Position numbers and translations under genes: made by a program. From positions 79,645-143,644 of the forward strand of contig CAJTFD010000012.1 of NCBI GenBank assembly GCA_910575625.1: DNA of 64,000 nt, written 5' to 3'. The notes below the pieces were generated by a model, which had not been told where the DNA came from, did not search any database, and saw only the letters and a program-made list of their open reading frames with translations. Within the stretch, counting starts at the first letter, position 1; each line of letters opens with the position of its first letter. Source of the stretch: Clostridia bacterium (GTDB taxonomy: Bacteria > Bacillota > Clostridia > Lachnospirales > Lachnospiraceae). Below, one piece after another: positions 60,747-64,000 of this stretch.

Positions 60747-61069
60747 CTTTCAAAGAACAACTAGCGGCAGATGTCGGGGCGGTGTTCCTGAACCCGGCAG
60801 AGTTCGGGGAGACGCACATCGTCAATGATAAGGAGATGGTCATAGTCATTGATGGCTATATATCATCAGAACACCAGGGAGGCGCAGGCCAGTATCTGGA
60901 CGGTCTTTATACGAAGATGAGGAAGGTATACGTGGCGGCAGGAGACTTCGGGCCGCTGCCCAAACAAGGATCCGTCTTCACGGTCGATGATGGGGAATAC
61001 AAGGTGATGGATGCCGTTGCGGAAGGGGATATGTATGTGATCACAGCAGAAGTGGATGACAGCTTATGA
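60743..61069 (+). CDS. Head-tail connector-like protein
   Basis: 108 residues: TFKEQLAADVGAVFLNPAEF, ETHIVNDKEMVIVIDG, VDDGEYKVMDAVAEGDMYVI, like gpFII/ATP-binding sugar-transporter-named head-tail joiners. Overlaps neighbours by 4 nt on each side. Confidence 0.7.
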   Translation: MTFKEQLAADVGAVFLNPAEFGETHIVNDKEMVIVIDGYISSEHQGGAGQYLDGLYTKMRKVYVAAGDFGPLPKQGSVFTVDDGEYKVMDAVAEGDMYVITAEVDDSL

Positions 61070-61725
61070 TCAGTATCAGATATGAGCTGGATAGGAAACA
61101 GCTCAGGAGTGTCGAGAAGGACCTGCGGAAGTTAGAGTCACGGATGCCGAAGGTATTGGCCCGCACTGCTGATAAGACCGCCACGAGCGCGAGGGTGCTC
61201 CTGGTAAAGGAGATACAAGGCACTTATACCATAAAGTCCGGCGCGGCAAAGAAAGGCATGGAGATAAGGAAGGCTTCCGGCAAGGACCCGACGGCAGTGA
61301 TAAGGGTGCAGGGGAAGCGGCAGCCGTCGATCGATTTCCGCCACTCAAAGGGCGGGAGCGGTGGTGTGAAACTGCAGGTGCGGAAAGACGATCCGTTCGA
61401 GGCCATAAAGCCTGTCGAGGATAGGAAGGCCTTCATCGCTCAGATGGCGAACGGCCACAAGGGCATCTTCCAGAGGCAGGCGGATGAGTTCATGGGGAAG
61501 AAGTCCCCGAGGCTGTCAAAGCCTAGGGTCCGTCCCAGGACTAAGCATACAGAGAAGATCAAGGAGCACATATCCATATCGCCAGTCGGGATGGCGAGGG
61601 ACGTGTACAGGGGCAGTGGAGGTGTCTCGGGAGGGCTGGAGCCAAAGATAGAAGATCTGTTCCAGAAGTACTTTGGACAGCAGGTCATGCTCATACTGGG
61701 CAAAAAGAAAGGAGGGGGCGCATAG
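61066..61725 (+). CDS. Minor tail protein Z-like
   Basis: 219 residues. LARTADKTATSARVLLVKEI then QGTYTIKSGAAKKGMEIRKA, as in lambda gpZ-like tail completion proteins. Basic throughout. Confidence 0.8.
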   Translation: MISIRYELDRKQLRSVEKDLRKLESRMPKVLARTADKTATSARVLLVKEIQGTYTIKSGAAKKGMEIRKASGKDPTAVIRVQGKRQPSIDFRHSKGGSGGVKLQVRKDDPFEAIKPVEDRKAFIAQMANGHKGIFQRQADEFMGKKSPRLSKPRVRPRTKHTEKIKEHISISPVGMARDVYRGSGGVSGGLEPKIEDLFQKYFGQQVMLILGKKKGGGA

Positions 61726-62199
61726 ATGACAGCAGCACATCTGCAAGACGCACTCGCAGAGGAGATAAAGGGGATACTCAAGGACATCATCACAGAGGAT
61801 GAGGCTGGAGAGCGGGTGGAGGGCATAAACGTCTTCACGCAGCAACTCCCGGTCGTCAGGGCGCATGAGAGGGATGGCACGAGAGCCCTCCCCTATGCCG
61901 TCGTGAAGCTACTCGATGGCAGGACGGTGAGTGAGGAGCCCTGGACTGTGTCTGTGGGCATCTATCTGGGTGTATGGGACAGGGGCAGGGAGAACCAAGG
62001 GCATAGGCATGTGCTGGTGATGATACAGCGGATCATCGACCGTTTCGTATCGGAGCCTCTGCTGGACGAACGATACTGGGCGCAGCCGGAGATGGAATGG
62101 GCGCTGGACATCGAAGACCTCCGTCCAGAATTTTATGGGTGTGTCTGGATCAAGTTCAGTGTATCAAAGATAGGGAGGAGGATGACAGAGTATGACTGA
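61726..62199 (+). CDS. Tail terminator-like protein
   Basis: 157 residues: FTQQLPVVRAHERDGTRALP, VSVGIYLGVWDRGRENQGHR, then a helix and a beta end. Position and layout suit a tail terminator; no specific family identified. Overlaps the next gene by 8 nt. Confidence 0.6.
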   Translation: MTAAHLQDALAEEIKGILKDIITEDEAGERVEGINVFTQQLPVVRAHERDGTRALPYAVVKLLDGRTVSEEPWTVSVGIYLGVWDRGRENQGHRHVLVMIQRIIDRFVSEPLLDERYWAQPEMEWALDIEDLRPEFYGCVWIKFSVSKIGRRMTEYD

Positions 62200-62545
62200 T
62201 ATAGATAAAAAAGATGGATCCGGGACGTTGCAGTCCGAGGATACAAAAACGGCAGTGAAAGAAAAGAAAGCCACGGCCAAGGCTAAGGAGCAGGAGGCCG
62301 TGTTAAAAGGACCCTGGATGTATGTCGGCCCGACCGTCCCAGGTATCGGCATCCAGAACCGGGTGTACACAGCGATCCCGGCAGAGGCGGCAGGACGGGC
62401 TAAAGAGGTACCCGAAGTGGGACTGCTGTTCATCCCCATCAAGGATTACCCGATGGCCAACAGGATGCTGCGGGAGGGGACAGGTTACATCTATAACGCC
62501 TACTGTAAAGTAGTGCAGATCAGGAAAGGAGGGGATGGGGCATGA
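62192..62545 (+). CDS. Hypothetical tail-region protein
   Basis: 117 residues; Lys/Ala-rich start, then WMYVGPTVPGIGIQNRVYTA and PEVGLLFIPIKDYPMANRML. Lies between tail terminator and sheath in many Clostridia myoviruses as I recall; function unknown. Confidence 0.65.
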   Translation: MTDIDKKDGSGTLQSEDTKTAVKEKKATAKAKEQEAVLKGPWMYVGPTVPGIGIQNRVYTAIPAEAAGRAKEVPEVGLLFIPIKDYPMANRMLREGTGYIYNAYCKVVQIRKGGDGA

Positions 62546-63996
62546 GCGTACATCATGGGCTATCGATCATAGAAGATGCTACGGCGCTGGCCGCGCCGGT
62601 CACAGGGTACAGTGCTGTGCAGGTGGTGATCGGCACAGCACCTGTGAACATGCTGGACGACCCGACCAGCGCCGTCAATATGCCCATCATGGCCACGAAA
62701 GCGACGGAGGCCATGGAAAAGCTGGGGTATTGCACGGACTTCAATAAGTACACGTTGTGTCAGAGCATGTATGTGACCAGCAACATCTACAGGGTGTCCC
62801 CAGTGGTCTACATCAATGTCTTAGATCCGGGGAAACACAAAAAGACCCTTGAGGCGACCGAGGCAACCGTCGATGCACTCCGCGCAGTCGTTGAAACGAC
62901 CGGCATCCTCCGGGAAGGCCTGGCCGTGACTGCCGGGGAGACGGCACTGGAACTGTCAAGAGACTATACAGCCAGTTACGATACCAACGGATATCTGGTC
63001 ATCAACTTAGTGGCCGGTGGTGCGGGCGCTGGAGCGGAAAAGGTCAACGTATCCGGTCACGCACTGGATCCCACAAAAGTGACGAAAGACGATATCATCG
63101 GCGCATATGACCCGGCAACGGGGGCGGAGACAGGCATGGAACTGATCCGGCAGGTGTACCCCAGGTTCGGTATCATACCGAGCCTAGCCTTGGCCCCAGG
63201 ATATTCCCAGATCCCAGAGGTGGGCATCGCCCTGTCTGCAAAGATGGCGGACATAAACGGTGTGTTCAAAGGGATCGCCCTCCTGGATCTGGATACAGAG
63301 AAGGCCAGGAAATACACGGATTGTAAGGAGGCAAAGGAGAGCAGCGGGTTTACATCAGAGTTCTGTTATCCGTTATGGCCCTGCTTCATGGTCGGAGAGA
63401 CGGTACTTGCCGCGTCGGCAGTCGTCGGGGGCCTGATATCATACATGGATGCCTCAAATGGCGATGTGCCATACCTATACCCATCCAACAAGGCCCTGGG
63501 CATCACGGGTACATGCCTGGCAGATGGGACGGAGGTCATCATGGACCAGGACCACGCGACCGCAGTGAATGCGTTCGGCATCACCACAGCTTTTAACTCC
63601 AACGGGTGGAGGTTGTGGGGCAACTATACAGGCGCGTACCCGGCTGTCACGGACGTCAAGGATATGTGGCTGGCCGTCCGCAGGATGTTCAATTACCAGG
63701 GGAACACTTTCATCCAGACATATCTCCACAAAGTGGACGACCCGATGAACAGCCGACTTATAGAGAGTGTCGTGGATTCAGAGAATATACGGTGCGGTGC
63801 CCTTGCGCCTGATATGTGGGCGGGGGCATCGATCGAGTATACGGCTGAGGACAACCCAGACACGGATATCCTGGCCGGGAAGATGACGTTCAGACAGCGC
63901 ATCGCCCCGTACACACCGGCACAGTATATCGTGAACAGGTTATCTTATGACGTGGCGATGCTGCGGACAGCATTGACCGGGGAAGGGGGTGAGTGA
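62542..63996 (+). CDS. Contractile tail sheath protein
   Basis: 484 residues. HHGLSIIEDATALAAPVTGY at the start, MASNGDVPYL-like region (YMDASNGDVPYLYPSNKALG), LWGNYTGAYPAVTDVKDMWL and FNYQGNTFIQTYLHKVDDPM: P2 FI-type sheath features. It makes this a myovirus-type tail. Ends 4 bases before the window edge; tube, tape measure and baseplate genes must lie beyond. Confidence 0.92.
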   Translation: MSVHHGLSIIEDATALAAPVTGYSAVQVVIGTAPVNMLDDPTSAVNMPIMATKATEAMEKLGYCTDFNKYTLCQSMYVTSNIYRVSPVVYINVLDPGKHKKTLEATEATVDALRAVVETTGILREGLAVTAGETALELSRDYTASYDTNGYLVINLVAGGAGAGAEKVNVSGHALDPTKVTKDDIIGAYDPATGAETGMELIRQVYPRFGIIPSLALAPGYSQIPEVGIALSAKMADINGVFKGIALLDLDTEKARKYTDCKEAKESSGFTSEFCYPLWPCFMVGETVLAASAVVGGLISYMDASNGDVPYLYPSNKALGITGTCLADGTEVIMDQDHATAVNAFGITTAFNSNGWRLWGNYTGAYPAVTDVKDMWLAVRRMFNYQGNTFIQTYLHKVDDPMNSRLIESVVDSENIRCGALAPDMWAGASIEYTAEDNPDTDILAGKMTFRQRIAPYTPAQYIVNRLSYDVAMLRTALTGEGGE

Positions 63997-64000
63997 GTAT

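Larger units (their letters stand above)
31098..64000. mobile_element. Prophage inserted in cotJC (left end; right end outside window)
   Basis: Starts in the cotJC codons GG-P-D-G-E and continues past the right edge. It carries an integrase next to the host junction, a CI/Cro switch, replication, methyltransferases, a type IV-like Cas operon, and a packaging-head-tail module in standard order. The exact junction lies within about 31084-31106; the core repeat cannot be fixed without the right end. Confidence 0.93.

Noticed and set aside
31098..64000. CRISPR array to go with the type IV-like operon
   Set aside because: Looked for regularly spaced direct repeats across the prophage and found none.

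Overview
The window comes from an endospore-forming Clostridia chromosome, most likely a Lachnospiraceae-type anaerobe. This is inferred from spoIIGA-sigE, a split cotJC, a pyruvate:ferredoxin oxidoreductase, a T-box thrS leader, an ECF-type BioY and the style of the prophage genes. No species can be assigned by reading alone.

Layout. 1-27260 is ordinary chromosome: a truncated DUF4474 gene, an HPt protein facing a REC-GGDEF diguanylate cyclase, tRNA-Pro(GGG), a SEC-C protein with a DUF218 membrane protein, T-box-thrS, aroE/aroD, spoIIGA-sigE behind a wide-spaced Spo0A-type promoter, trpS, queH, a transglutaminase lipoprotein, an ABC-F ATPase, a CcdA-like protein, an Rrf2 regulator, bioY, nifJ (PFOR), an NlpC/P60 cell-wall enzyme, DUF445, glgX and a Cu/Zn-SOD-like gene.

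27263-31097 holds the first unusual feature. The spore-coat manganese-catalase-like gene cotJC (minus strand) is cut twice. Its last ~28 codons lie at 27263-27361 and its body at 30655-31097. Between them is a 3.3-kb element bounded by a 14-bp direct repeat that carries its own serine recombinase, a small ORF and a chemoreceptor. Recombination across the repeat restores the cotJC frame exactly. The cotJC 5' end is missing because a second, much larger element, a prophage of more than 32.9 kb with a different serine recombinase, is inserted at the GGPDGE codons and runs off the right edge. This resembles skin-type sporulation gene rearrangement, but with two independent elements in one gene.

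31098-64000 is the prophage. In order: serine integrase; two look-alike small-RNA units and a YgiT/DUF4258 toxin-antitoxin-like pair; a zinc-ribbon cargo gene; CI/Cro switch with three phased operators; many small early genes; an HUH replication initiator behind a cluster of hairpins; RNase H-like and HNH-like proteins; a cytosine methyltransferase split in two ORFs; a DPPY methyltransferase; two broken paralogous small genes; a five-gene, AT-richer operon that I read as an array-less, CysH-associated type IV-B CRISPR-Cas system (csf1-like, cas11-like, csf2/cas7, csf3/cas5, cysH; 47696-51301); a late sigma-like regulator; a Dam-type methyltransferase whose ribosome site lies in a hairpin; then a lambda-like packaging/head module (terminase, portal, ClpP-type protease, decoration, capsid) joined to a contractile-tail sheath gene. 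The right end, the tail genes, lysis genes and the cotJC 5' end lie outside the window.
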